NCBI GenBank assembly: GCA_023430465.1
Contig: JAEZAM010000103.1
Location: 7,174 to 71,173 of the forward strand
From: Bacteroidota bacterium
GTDB lineage: Bacteria > Bacteroidota > Bacteroidia > Chitinophagales > Chitinophagaceae
Length of the DNA stretch: 64,000 bases
Direction: 5' to 3'
The translations under genes and the position numbers were made by a program. The stretch's first letter is position 1. Each line of letters opens with the position of its first letter. Shown here piece by piece: positions 24,284 to 32,842 of the stretch. The notes under the pieces are model-generated. The model was given only the letters and a program-made list of their open reading frames with translations, made no database searches and was not told the origin of the DNA.

Positions 24284-25204
24284 ATGAAACGTTATCTCGC
24301 AATCAGCCTGCTGGCCCTGGCTCTGGCGTCCTGCAAATCGGACACCAATGAGCTTCCCAATAATCAACCCGTCCTGTTACTGGGTTACCAGGCATTCAAT
24401 GGCACATCTTCGGAGCAGATTGCGCTTGACTATGATGCCGACAATCGTATCACGCGGGTATCGCGGCTTACACCAAGCCAGCCTCCTGTCACGATATACG
24501 ATATAAGCTATGCTGGCAATGAGATCACGCTGACAAGACCATTCACCAATAACGATTCCATTACGTTGCAGGAAAGTATCGTTCTCACAGTCGATGGGGA
24601 CAAGTTGGTCAAACGTGTGGAAAGGAGCTTCTTCGAATTCAAGGCACCAACGTCCCTGCCACAACGCAGCTACATCTATGACTCCATAGGCTACACCTAT
24701 TCCGGGGAACTTCGCGAATCTGCCGGTGGTGTGCATTATGATTCCACCTGGTTCAATCCCGGTACGGAACAGATCCTCCGGGATACACAGTATATCACCC
24801 ATTCATTTGTAAATAACGGTGGCAACCTGTCTTCATCTAACCGGCTCATTCAGTATGTGTCCACTAAAGAGGAGAGTGGCAACACTGTTGTTACCAAACG
24901 TAGCCTCGAGGAAGCGATGACATATGGTTACAGTTCTTCCTATTTGAATAAGACCGATTTCCTTAACCAGGTCATTCTCCAGGAATTGAATGTGTTCAAT
25001 TTTGGCCTCATCAATTCAGCCTATACAAATATTCCCGACCAGCTTTCAACATCCCTTACTGATCGCGATGAGTTGGGCAATGTGATCTCAACATCATCTG
25101 CCACTTATAACAGGGTGATCAGCTATAATGCCGAAGGCTATCTCGAAACCATTACAGACGCAGCTAACCCGCAGATAAAGACGACCTATTTTTACAACCG
25201 TTGA
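24284..25204 (+). CDS. Lipoprotein of unknown function (YD/DUF4595-like strand repeats)
   Basis: The 306-residue product has a lipoprotein leader with lipobox LASC (Cys17). The mature part is made of beta-hairpin units such as IALDYDADNRITRVSRLT and ITLTRPF, ending with VISYNAEGYLETITDAANPQIKTTYFYNR. This resembles the DUF4595/YD-like lipoproteins of Bacteroidota, but the assignment is by eye. It lies 7 bp after hutU, yet a TATCTTCG promoter-like box sits inside the end of hutU (24254-24261), so it may be transcribed separately. There is no reason to link it to histidine use. Confidence 0.65.
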   Translation: MKRYLAISLLALALASCKSDTNELPNNQPVLLLGYQAFNGTSSEQIALDYDADNRITRVSRLTPSQPPVTIYDISYAGNEITLTRPFTNNDSITLQESIVLTVDGDKLVKRVERSFFEFKAPTSLPQRSYIYDSIGYTYSGELRESAGGVHYDSTWFNPGTEQILRDTQYITHSFVNNGGNLSSSNRLIQYVSTKEESGNTVVTKRSLEEAMTYGYSSSYLNKTDFLNQVILQELNVFNFGLINSAYTNIPDQLSTSLTDRDELGNVISTSSATYNRVISYNAEGYLETITDAANPQIKTTYFYNR

Positions 25205-25210
25205 TTCAGT

Positions 25211-26818
25211 TTAGTTTTTCAGAATTTTAAATTCCACGCGTCGGTTCAACTGCCTGTTTTCATCTGTATCATTTGGTACTTCCGGTTTTGTTTCACCATA
25301 CCCCTGTGATACGATCCTCGATTCGGCAATACCTTTTGAGATGATGTATTCTTTCACGGAACGGGCGCGGTTATCACTGAGTTTGAAATTGTATTCGTCA
25401 GAACCACGGCTGTCTGTGTGTGCGCTCATCTCAATTTCAATTGCCGGATTTTCTGATAGCAGTTTCACTACCCGGTCAAGTTCGATGAAGGATTCCGGCC
25501 TGAGCGACCATTTATCAAAGTCAAAGAAGACATTGTTAAGCCGCACCACCTGGCCCACTTCGATCGGTACGAGGTAAAGGTCTTTATGGATCTCTTTGTA
25601 ACCGGCCTTCACGAGGGAGTCGAGGTTGAGGTTTTCTGATTGCGCGAAGAAATGGTCGGCCGTGGCACGGATGCTGTAGTTCTTGTCGTAGGGTAATACG
25701 ATCTTGAACGCGCCGTCTGTTTCGGACGATATAGCATTGCCGGCCTCGGCACCGTCAGGCAGGGTCTGGTAGACCAGTGAAGCACTCAATGGCTTTTTTG
25801 TTTTTGAATTGTAAACGTTGCCACTCACCAGGACTACGGGGTTCGGTCTTTCTTTCTCGAGCAACTTGATGCGGACGATATCGCTCTCGCCGTATGTATC
25901 CTTGCTGGTGGTCATGTAAGCATATTCTCCACCAGCATCGAGTGTAAAGAAGGCGTCCCAGTCGGGTGTATTGATGGGCTCTCCGAGGTTGACCGGTTCG
26001 CTCCATTTCTGCCAGGTTTTGTCGAGACGTTTGGTCATCCAGATATCATTGTCACCAAAGCCGCCGGGCCGGTCGCTGCTGAAATACAGGGTTTCGCCAT
26101 CAGCAGCGAGATAAGGTGTCATTTCATTGAATTTGGAGAGGTTGATCTTTTTGCCCAGGCTTTTGGGTTCAGTCCATGTGCCATCAGGTTCGAGGAAGGA
26201 CACATAGAGGTCATTGTTGTAGCTGCCTTTTTCCTGCGACATGTAGAAAAGCAGTGTCTGGCCGTCGTGGGCCATGGTAGCGCCGGATTGCCGCCCGCGG
26301 TCATAGTTGTAATAATTTTTTATCAGGAGACGGTTTGGCTTGCTCCAGTTGCCATTTTTGGTGCGGTAGCACATGGATACGCCATCGCCGGTATAGTCGC
26401 CGTCGATGAATGATCCGCGGATGAGGATTCGGTTGTTGTCCGGGGAAATCCAATACACAGCATTATAGTGGGTGGTGTTGACGGGATATTCCAGGTGCAT
26501 GGCTTCGCCCCATTTGCCGGAGCTGTCGCGTTCGGCGTACCAGATGTCCTGGGAGTTACGGACTGACCGGTATTTTGTATTCCAGGGATGATCTTCGCAG
26601 ATGAAGAAGAGGAGGTTGCCGTCGGCGGAGATGGTAGGTCGCAGTTCAGCAAACTCGGTGTTGATGTTCTGCCCGAGGTTTTCGATCTTGAGGATCGTGT
26701 TGGCCTTGATGACGTTTTCCTTTTGTTCTTTGAGTGTGCCGGCTGTGTCGACAGCCGGTTGTGCATGGCTGGCAAACGCGCACAGGATAGGGGTAAAAAA
26801 AAGACAGGCTTTTTTCAC
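25211..26818 (-). CDS. OmpA-family protein with PD40/WD40-like beta-propeller
   Basis: The 535-residue product has a signal peptide (ending near SHAQP). A propeller of PD40 repeats follows, with LRPTISADGNLLFFIC, MTPYLAADGETLYFSSDRPGG and FTLDAGGEYAYMTTSKD. Next come a carboxypeptidase-regulatory-like domain (about 330-400, VSGNVYNSKTKKPLSASL) and an OmpA domain (about 425-535) with HTDSRGSDEYNFKLSDNRA, which binds peptidoglycan. Such proteins anchor surface or gliding/T9SS machinery to the wall, like PorE; here the function is inferred only from domains. It is convergent with the preceding lipoprotein (6-bp gap), and its 5' side faces the accessory scar. Confidence 0.92.
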   Translation of the reverse strand: MKKACLFFTPILCAFASHAQPAVDTAGTLKEQKENVIKANTILKIENLGQNINTEFAELRPTISADGNLLFFICEDHPWNTKYRSVRNSQDIWYAERDSSGKWGEAMHLEYPVNTTHYNAVYWISPDNNRILIRGSFIDGDYTGDGVSMCYRTKNGNWSKPNRLLIKNYYNYDRGRQSGATMAHDGQTLLFYMSQEKGSYNNDLYVSFLEPDGTWTEPKSLGKKINLSKFNEMTPYLAADGETLYFSSDRPGGFGDNDIWMTKRLDKTWQKWSEPVNLGEPINTPDWDAFFTLDAGGEYAYMTTSKDTYGESDIVRIKLLEKERPNPVVLVSGNVYNSKTKKPLSASLVYQTLPDGAEAGNAISSETDGAFKIVLPYDKNYSIRATADHFFAQSENLNLDSLVKAGYKEIHKDLYLVPIEVGQVVRLNNVFFDFDKWSLRPESFIELDRVVKLLSENPAIEIEMSAHTDSRGSDEYNFKLSDNRARSVKEYIISKGIAESRIVSQGYGETKPEVPNDTDENRQLNRRVEFKILKN

Positions 26819-27047
26819 AGTTAGAGGATTTGGGTGTAAGAAAAGAATTATTTCGGGAAAAAGCCAGCGATGGGAGGTAAAAATCAGCGGATGGGATGTA
26901 GGTTGGGACAGTTACGGTCGGTTGTCCGTCTTCGAACGATGCTGTTGTTGTTTCTCGCAAATCCCCAAGCCTCGAGAGCGAGGTAAGCAGAAGGACCAAA
27001 AGAAGACCCGTACTCACAGTGACAATTTCAAACTACCTGAATATTCG

Positions 27048-27182
27048 ATGTCAGATTATCTTAATATTGTTGATGCAGGAAGAGTTGTTGGCATAGATGC
27101 TCTGACAGGACAGGCTACAACTAAGTTTACGATTATTACAAAAGCTGCTGGTGATTTGCAAACTGCATTCCGAGGCTATTAA
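27048..27182 (+). pseudogene. Orphan C-terminal tail of a secreted-toxin-like protein
   Basis: The last 44 codons before the TAA at 27180-27182 look like a real protein end (VGIDALTGQATTKFTI, then GDLQTAFRGY). The frame upstream of about 27018 is only the antisense of the OmpA gene and cannot be coding. The style, a short strand followed by G-x-D-x-x-T-G-x-x-T-T-x-F and a final glycine-rich loop, resembles C-termini of polymorphic toxins. It ends 13 bp before a small AT-rich gene, which is the usual toxin-then-immunity order. No start or secretion domain remains, so it is a remnant. The assignment is an inference. Confidence 0.4.
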
Positions 27183-27195
27183 AACTATAAAGATT

Positions 27196-27513
27196 ATGGC
27201 ATTGGATATTGAAATTGACGATATACTTCATCCGAAACAAATTCAGCTAGGTGTTAATGATTTTAATGTCATTGTCGATAAGTTAAAGACATTGAATAAT
27301 TGCCCGATTTTAGGGAGGAGTTTAACGAACTACTTTAATGATAATGAAATTTATTTGAACGAATTGAATTTATTAAGAGAGGAAATTTTGAGAATATCGA
27401 GATCTCTTATGGAATCTAACGAAAATTCCACACTTCTTTTTCTCAACGATTTTCTGAGTTTGACAGAAACTGCCATAAAAAACAGAAAAACAATAAGGTT
27501 TATTGCAGACTAA
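27196..27513 (+). CDS. Small AT-rich hypothetical protein, possible orphan immunity protein
   Basis: ATG 27196 gives 105 residues (MALDIEIDDILHPKQIQLGV). The frame continues 15 codons upstream, but that part overlaps the toxin-like tail. The product is acidic and mostly helical in appearance, with no signal peptide or membrane segment. Codon use is clearly AT-rich against its neighbours. It is closed by a strong terminator at 27548-27575. I do not recognise the family. The position directly after a toxin-like tail suggests a cytosolic immunity protein, but this rests on context alone. Confidence 0.6.
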   Translation: MALDIEIDDILHPKQIQLGVNDFNVIVDKLKTLNNCPILGRSLTNYFNDNEIYLNELNLLREEILRISRSLMESNENSTLLFLNDFLSLTETAIKNRKTIRFIAD

Positions 27514-27547
27514 TGCACTGCTTAGATTTATTTGTTTTAAAATTTTC

Positions 27548-27575
27548 AACCACTCCCCACCGAGTGGTTTTTTTT
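27548..27575 (+). terminator. Rho-independent terminator after the immunity-like gene
   Basis: The stem is AACCACTC, loop CCCACC, GAGTGGTT, then a run of T to 27575. It is followed within 3 nt by the palindrome at 27578-27592. Confidence 0.85.
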
Positions 27576-27577
27576 GC

Positions 27578-27592
27578 CCTGCCTTCGGCAGG
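27578..27592. repeat. 15-nt palindrome CCTGCCTTCGGCAGG
   Basis: A perfect 6-bp stem with a TTC loop, directly after the terminator T-run. It is the same class as the palindromes at 20860 and 20970 (stem starting CC, loop with TTC or TGA). Confidence 0.65.
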
Positions 27593-27612
27593 CAAGCTAA
27601 AACTTAAACATT

Positions 27613-28233
27613 ATGGAACTAAACACAACAAACCCGCACTGCTTTACCTATCAAACAGAAGAATCCGCCACGGCGGACAGGCTCCTGATAGAACTGTTGG
27701 GAGGAATAAGGATAGAAGGATTAGACAGAATGAGAGTAACAATAAAAGTGACAGTGGTAAATCGTAAACACGCAGGCTATTTAAGCAATCCAGAGTTGGC
27801 TGGATTATCAGTCAGGCACAACCTTGACCTGTACAATGACACACAGGTAGAGAAATTTGTAAGAAGGGTGGCAGAGAAACTGGAAACAGGCAGCATAGCT
27901 CTTACAAAAGCTGTAGCAGACATTACCAGCCAGTTGGAGCAATACAGGCTTGCACAACTGGATAAACAAGAGACCAGAAAAGAGAAGGCTTTGAGCAAGG
28001 AAGAAAGAGAAGAAGCCATTCAGTTCTTAGAACAGAAAGACCTACTGCAAAGAACAAATGACATAATAGGAAAATCTGGTGTGATTGGAGAAGAAACAAA
28101 CAGGCTTTTGATGTACCTGATATTCACCAGCAGAAAAAGAGAACACCCTTTGCATGTGATTGTTGCCAGGGTTTCAGATGCATGGAACGCAGAATTCACG
28201 CAATACCAACATATAATTCTGGCGTCAGGATAA
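27613..28233 (+). pseudogene. Truncated mobile-element primase/helicase-like protein
   Basis: The first ~180 residues resemble a region I recall from the primase/helicase-like proteins of Bacteroidota integrative elements. The recognisable blocks are LLGGIRIEGLDRMRVTIK, HNLDLYNDTQVEKFVRR, KDLLQRTNDIIGKSGVIG and EETNRLLMYLIFTSRK. In those proteins a P-loop ATPase (GSSGxGKT) follows right after HPLHVI. Here the sequence changes at about 28160 to unrelated residues and stops at 28233, so the ATPase core is missing. The gene is AT-rich and has no partner integrase or transfer gene nearby. It is probably the relic of an integrated element. Codons before the break look intact. Confidence 0.6.
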
Positions 28234-28396
28234 CCCGCCCAAGATTTGCTTTAGCCTGCCCTTCATCCTTACAAAAATCAAGTATATTCACAACAATCCT
28301 GTTATATCCGGCCTGGTCAGAAAGGCCGAAGACTACCGGCCCAGTAACGGGGTTGGCTTTGCCAACGGCAGACACAGCGGGCTGTTGGAAGTCAAT
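28196..28396 (-). pseudogene. Antisense protein-like fragment of 66 codons
   Basis: On the minus strand an open frame of 66 codons ends at TGA 28198-28196 and is preceded by an in-frame TAG at 28399-28397. The product has natural composition: VTGPVVFGLSDQAGYNR, then NILDFCKDEGQAKANLG and VILTPELYVGIA. No ATG is present; the first possible start is GTG 28375, giving 59 residues. It overlaps the broken end of the primase-like frame. I do not recognise it; it looks like the 3' end of a gene whose 5' part has been lost or interrupted. Confidence 0.4.
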
Positions 28397-28750
28397 CTAT
28401 AGTTGAGCAATCTGAAAGAACCTGATAGTAGCGGCTGAGCCAGGAGTCTCAGCCGAGTGGATGGAATATGTTGGGGTATAAGAAGGATGGCAGTGCTGGC
28501 TACGGACAGCCGGGAGACTAAATTATTTCACGCAAAGTATCAAAGTAAGCAAAGGGCGCAAAGAAAGCCTTTCCTCACGCCAGACTACCATAGTTCACCT
28601 TTCCAGCTTTGCGTGAAAACAGTCTACGTAATCAGGAAGGATCCGGACTAAGCCTCGGCAGCAAAACGAGACAGGGGCGCCAGGAAACTCTTGAAGAACG
28701 GTAAATGCCAACAATATTTTTACCCTTTCTTTGCTCTACAAAACCTCGTC
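28397..28750. other. Non-coding gap of about 350 bp on the right side of the scar
   Basis: No gene is supported. It contains a hairpin CGGCTGAG...CTCAGCCG (28432-28455) and an inverted family A repeat: TTTCACGCAAAG at about 28517 and CTTTGCGTGAAAA at about 28607. After these comes a GC-mixed stretch that ends at the M61 start. It could hold the right border of the lost element, but I see no clear attachment-site repeat. Confidence 0.5.
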
Positions 28751-31057
28751 ATGAAACGTTTTACACCCTTCGCAATGCTCCTGCTGGCCTTCCTCTTCAG
28801 CCTTGCATCCACCGCCCAACCCACATACTCCTATACCGTTGATCTCAATAACGCGGCCAATGACCAGCTCAACGTCGAACTCATTTGCCCACCCGTAACT
28901 ACCGACGACATTCGCTTTTACCTGCCCCGCATCGTTCCCGGTACTTACATGAACAGCAACTACGGCAAATACGTCCATGACCTCAAAGCATTCGACAAAG
29001 ATGGCAAAGCACTGACCGTCCGTAAGCAGGGCGACAACACATGGGCAATTTCCAATGCCAAAAAACTTTATCGCATCAGCTACCGGGTCGAAGATACCTG
29101 GGATGCCACCATCGACAATCGCGTGTACCCGATGGCGGGGACAAACTTCGAGGCGGGAAAGAATTTCGTGATCAACACACCCGGCGTATTTGGTTACCTC
29201 GAAGGGATGAAGGATATCCATTTCACCGTTAAATACATTCGCCCTGCCACCTTCTATGGCGCCACAGGGCTGAAAGCCGTCCAGTCAACAAGTGAATATG
29301 ATGTCTTTACCGCCCGCAATGCGGATGAGTTCTATGATTCACCCATCATGTATTCAGTGCCTGATACAACGATCATCAAAGTGGGCGATGCGGACGTACT
29401 CGTCGCCGTTTACTCACCACGAAAAATGGCCACATCAAAATTCATTGCAGGTCATCTTACCAAATTACTCCAGGGCACAAAAAATTACCTGAAAGGCAAA
29501 CTGCCCGTAGATAAATACGCCTTCATTTTTTATTTCAACGGTGAACAAAAGCCATTCACCGAAGCAGGAGCGTGGGAGCATTCTTTTTCTTCTTTTTACA
29601 GCCTCCAGGAAACTCCTCAACAGGCATCAATCGATAGCTGGATCGACATGGCCGCGCATGAATTCTTTCATATCGTTACGCCACTTACCATCAGTTCACG
29701 GGAAGTAAAGCAGTTTAACTTCAATGAGACCAACCTCTCCAAACACGTCTGGCTTTATGAAGGCAGCACTGAATATTCAACGCATCACATGCAGGTATGG
29801 GCCGGCCTGCGGACACCCGCACAGTTTCTCCAGGCAATGGAAGAGAAGATCCGCTACAGCCGCTCATATTTCAAAGATGACCTCTCCTTCACCGAGCTAA
29901 GTAAAGAGAGTGCTGACAAATGGAAAAACGAGTACGTGAATGTCTATCTCAAAGGTGCATTGCTTTCCGCCTGCATCGACCTGATCCTCCTGAAATCATC
30001 CGGCGGGCAATACGGTATGAGAGACCTCAAACACGACCTCGGTGTGAAATACGGCAAGGATAAATTCTTTGAAGACAGCGTGCTGTTCCGCGAGATACGG
30101 GAAATGACCTGGCCCGAAGTCGACACCTTCCTCCGCGTGTATGTTGAAGGTGGCAAGCCTGTTCCTTACGAAAAATACTTTGGCTACGCAGGCATCAATT
30201 ACATTCCATCAGAATCGGTCGAGTTGCCATCCGTCGGGGAGATCAGCATTGCACCGGATTCCGCAGGTGGACTCGTCATCACCACCGGTAGCCTTTCACC
30301 TTATGGCAAAACCCTGGGTTTTGAGATCGGCGATCGTCTTATCGGTTTCCAGGGACAGAACGTTGATCTTTCCAATGTAGAGGAGATCCTGACCAAATTC
30401 CAGAAAACGGCGAAGCCCGGCGAGCCGCTTGTCATCACCGTTCAGCGAACCGATGCCGCCAATAAAACCAAAGAGGTCGTTCTCCGCTCGGTGGTGACAC
30501 TGGAGAAAAAAGAACGTACGCATGTGTTGAAACCAACTCCATATCCAACACCTGCGCAGATGATGGTTAGGAAAGCCTGGTTCAATAACCACGCACTTAC
30601 CCCACCCAATGAAGCAGACAGCGCCGACGTGAAATCCGTAGATAATGTGATCAGCGCAATGTATAAGGTGATATCCGGACCTGCCGGTGAACGAAACTGG
30701 ACAAGATTCCGCAGCCTGTTTCATCCTGACGCCATAATGGGAGCGGTAACTCCTGAAAGGAAATATGTTCGCTTCACGCCCGAACAATACATCGCCAGCA
30801 ATCACCCCTTTTTTCTGCAACATTCCTTTGAAGAGAAAGAGATGTTGCGCATAAAGAATGAATATGGCGGTGTTGCGCAGGTATTCACAACTTATGAATA
30901 TGTGGCCGGCACTACACCTCCGGAGAAACAGCGTGGCATCAACAGCATCGAACTGGTATTCGAAAAAGGAAGATGGTGGATCACCTACATCAGTTGGGAC
31001 GAAGAGGCCGCGGATCGTACCATTCCGCCATCCTATTTGCCGAAGGCGAGGAAATAA
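28751..31057 (+). CDS. M61-family metallopeptidase with PDZ and C-terminal NTF2-like domain
   Basis: ATG 28751 (MKRFTPFAMLLLAFLF) starts a clean signal peptide; the 20-codon extension upstream does not. The 768-residue protein has an M61 N-terminal beta domain and the zinc motif His303-Glu-Phe-Phe-His307 in MAAHEFFHIVTPL. The third ligand is probably Glu337 in WLYEGSTEY. A PDZ domain follows at about 490-590 (LGFEIGDRLIGFQGQ). M61 enzymes are glycyl aminopeptidase-like exported proteases. After residue about 630 there is an extra domain of about 130 residues that looks NTF2-like (FRSLFHPDAIMGAV, FTTYEYVAG, WWITYISWDEE), which the family usually lacks. Confidence 0.9.
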   Translation: MKRFTPFAMLLLAFLFSLASTAQPTYSYTVDLNNAANDQLNVELICPPVTTDDIRFYLPRIVPGTYMNSNYGKYVHDLKAFDKDGKALTVRKQGDNTWAISNAKKLYRISYRVEDTWDATIDNRVYPMAGTNFEAGKNFVINTPGVFGYLEGMKDIHFTVKYIRPATFYGATGLKAVQSTSEYDVFTARNADEFYDSPIMYSVPDTTIIKVGDADVLVAVYSPRKMATSKFIAGHLTKLLQGTKNYLKGKLPVDKYAFIFYFNGEQKPFTEAGAWEHSFSSFYSLQETPQQASIDSWIDMAAHEFFHIVTPLTISSREVKQFNFNETNLSKHVWLYEGSTEYSTHHMQVWAGLRTPAQFLQAMEEKIRYSRSYFKDDLSFTELSKESADKWKNEYVNVYLKGALLSACIDLILLKSSGGQYGMRDLKHDLGVKYGKDKFFEDSVLFREIREMTWPEVDTFLRVYVEGGKPVPYEKYFGYAGINYIPSESVELPSVGEISIAPDSAGGLVITTGSLSPYGKTLGFEIGDRLIGFQGQNVDLSNVEEILTKFQKTAKPGEPLVITVQRTDAANKTKEVVLRSVVTLEKKERTHVLKPTPYPTPAQMMVRKAWFNNHALTPPNEADSADVKSVDNVISAMYKVISGPAGERNWTRFRSLFHPDAIMGAVTPERKYVRFTPEQYIASNHPFFLQHSFEEKEMLRIKNEYGGVAQVFTTYEYVAGTTPPEKQRGINSIELVFEKGRWWITYISWDEEAADRTIPPSYLPKARK

Positions 31058-31092
31058 CACAGTCATTATAACGGAGTCGCTGAACGCCGGGG

Positions 31093-31100
31093 TATCTTTG
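31093..31100 (+). promoter_or_regulatory. Candidate -7 box (TATCTTTG) for the EcsC gene
   Basis: A perfect TAnnTTTG match, 13 nt before the ATG at 31114. Confidence 0.45.
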
Positions 31101-31113
31101 CGCAAAGAATGCT

Positions 31114-31845
31114 ATGGATAGTTACGACCAACATGTAGCGAAGGAACTCGCGTTATGGAAAGAGCAAATGTTGCGTCAGCCAACTATATTCAACCGGCTG
31201 TCGAAACGGATGCAGGACAAGATAAACTCCTGGATACCGGAGAAAGTGCACGCAGCCGTCACCACAGCCATCAAACAGATGATCCGCGGTGTATTGTTTG
31301 GTGCGGGTTATACCACCGATCGTCCACGGGATCACCTCGATCTCCAGGCCCGCGAATTGCTCATCGAAGAAACCATCAGAACCTATCGAAATACGGCTGC
31401 AGTGGAGGGAGGTGTCACCGGTGCCGGCGGTTTTCTTCTCGGTCTCGCTGACTTCCCTATATTGCTCGCATTAAAACTCAAGTTACTTTTCAACATCGCA
31501 TCCCAATACGGATTTGATACCGACGACTACCGGGAGAGGGTCTACATACTCCACATTTTCGAGCTTGCATTTTCGAGCGCGCGGCATCGAAGAACTGTGT
31601 TTCTGAAAATGAAGGACTGGAATGCTGCCCGCGAATCCATGCCAGATGATATCCATCAATTTGACTGGCGAAATTTCCAGCAGGAATATCGTGATTACAT
31701 CGATCTCGCTAAAATGGCGCAGCTATTGCCCGTGATCGGCGCGCCCGTTGGTGTTATAGTGAATTACAGGCTCGTGAGAAAATTGGGAGATACTGCCATG
31801 AATGCCTACCGCATGCGGCTGCTGGATCATCGTTTGACTTCCTGA
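31114..31845 (+). CDS. EcsC-family protein
   Basis: The 243-residue product has the EcsC hallmarks: AAVEGGVTGAGGFLLGLADFP, split over about 92-115, followed by LLALKLKLLFNIASQYGFD and a helical remainder ending in a QLLPVIGAPVGVIVNY segment. Members are membrane-associated proteins of unknown mechanism, named after the third gene of the Bacillus ecs locus. No ABC transporter is adjacent, so the naming gives no function. It overlaps the 3' end of the convergent GH18 gene by 19 bp. Confidence 0.85.
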   Translation: MDSYDQHVAKELALWKEQMLRQPTIFNRLSKRMQDKINSWIPEKVHAAVTTAIKQMIRGVLFGAGYTTDRPRDHLDLQARELLIEETIRTYRNTAAVEGGVTGAGGFLLGLADFPILLALKLKLLFNIASQYGFDTDDYRERVYILHIFELAFSSARHRRTVFLKMKDWNAARESMPDDIHQFDWRNFQQEYRDYIDLAKMAQLLPVIGAPVGVIVNYRLVRKLGDTAMNAYRMRLLDHRLTS

Positions 31846-32801
31846 AGTGAACGATGAATAATATCCAGCAGGGAATGTTCACCTTCCGCATCACCGAACA
31901 CCTGCCAGATCATTACGCCGCCAGCCTGCTTATCACGCGCCAGGTTCACCTTTTCACGGATCGTTTCAGCTCCATTGTAATAAAGCCAGCCACCTTCTGT
32001 CATTTGTATCGAATCGGTGAGTGAAGCATCCTTGTAACGGTTGATGATCTCTCCGTAATTTAAACTCTCTGGCGCCCCGGGGCCAAAGCCATATCCATAA
32101 AATGGCAACCCGATGATGATTTTTCCCGGTGTTACACCCCGGCTATTAAAATAAGAAAAATCATCTGCTGCCATGCTGAAAGGAGAGTGCTGGCCAGGCC
32201 TTGCCTTATTCCAGGGACCTGTTTTATCATAACTCATCACATTGATAAAATCATAAGTGTGGAGCGTACTATCCGGGATGGCACTGGCATTCCATGAAGC
32301 CAGTGCTGCCGTCACCAGGACTTGTTGCTTCATGGCTTCGCGTTTTACCGCATGAACAAATCCGGGGTAATGCTCATTGATCAACGCATTCTCCAGGTCG
32401 ATATCCACGCCGTCAACGGAATATCGTTTTGCAAAACGGATGAGTTCGCTGGCCAGCCCGTCGGGATTAGTTTGCACAAGCATTGCGAGGTGTTCCGGTG
32501 GTGATCCGCCACCAATCGATATAAATACGCGGACATTATGCTGATGGGCGGCGTCCACCAATTGCTTAAGCCCGGGATCATCGGTAAATCGGCCAGCAGC
32601 ATCAGGATGAATGAACGCCAGGTTGATATCCGTCAGCCTGTTCCACCGGATCTTATCGATGACCTTATCCCAGCCTGACCTGGTGAATACATATCCCACA
32701 ACCCGTGCCTCCGGCGATACTGCACCAGCATCGATCGAACCGGCAGGTGCGGCGCAGGACAACATTGCACAAACGACAGCAGCGACGAAGATTTTCAGCA
32801 T
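31827..32801 (-). CDS. Glycoside hydrolase family 18 lipoprotein (chitinase-like)
   Basis: Starting at ATG 32801 gives 324 residues with a lipobox MLSC (Cys16), so it is surface or periplasmic and lipid-anchored. The GH18 barrel shows FISIGGGSP (strand 3) and VDGVDIDLEN, which is the catalytic DGxDxDxE with Glu137 as acid, then VMSYDKTGPW and a final GGVMIWQVFGD. The fold acts on beta-1,4 GlcNAc polymers or endo-beta-GlcNAc bonds of glycans. There is no carbohydrate-binding module. The frame could begin 19 residues earlier, but the extension does not fit a lipoprotein leader. Its promoter overlaps that of the divergent helicase. Confidence 0.9.
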   Translation of the reverse strand: MLKIFVAAVVCAMLSCAAPAGSIDAGAVSPEARVVGYVFTRSGWDKVIDKIRWNRLTDINLAFIHPDAAGRFTDDPGLKQLVDAAHQHNVRVFISIGGGSPPEHLAMLVQTNPDGLASELIRFAKRYSVDGVDIDLENALINEHYPGFVHAVKREAMKQQVLVTAALASWNASAIPDSTLHTYDFINVMSYDKTGPWNKARPGQHSPFSMAADDFSYFNSRGVTPGKIIIGLPFYGYGFGPGAPESLNYGEIINRYKDASLTDSIQMTEGGWLYYNGAETIREKVNLARDKQAGGVMIWQVFGDAEGEHSLLDIIHRSLQEVKR

Positions 32802-32819
32802 AGCCAACCAGTTGAAGGG

Positions 32820-32837
32820 CAAAGGTGCGTATTTTTG
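32820..32837. promoter_or_regulatory. Head-to-head -7 boxes of GH18 and DEAD-box genes
   Basis: On the plus strand TATTTTTG (32830-32837) is a perfect -7 match, 5 nt before the helicase ATG. On the minus strand CACCTTTG (32827-32820) is a one-mismatch box 18 nt before the GH18 start. The boxes are only 2 bp apart, so polymerase could not occupy both. Confidence 0.4.
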
Positions 32838-32842
32838 CCAGT

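Noticed and set aside
26601..27182. A 193-codon open frame into the toxin-like tail
   Set aside because: Its first 130 codons are antisense to the OmpA gene and its leader; only the last ~45 codons look like protein and are listed as a remnant.
28640..28710. Possible group II intron or retron RNA start (GGGGCGCCAGGAAAC stretch)
   Set aside because: I could not find domain V, a reverse transcriptase or the needed pairing elsewhere in the gap.
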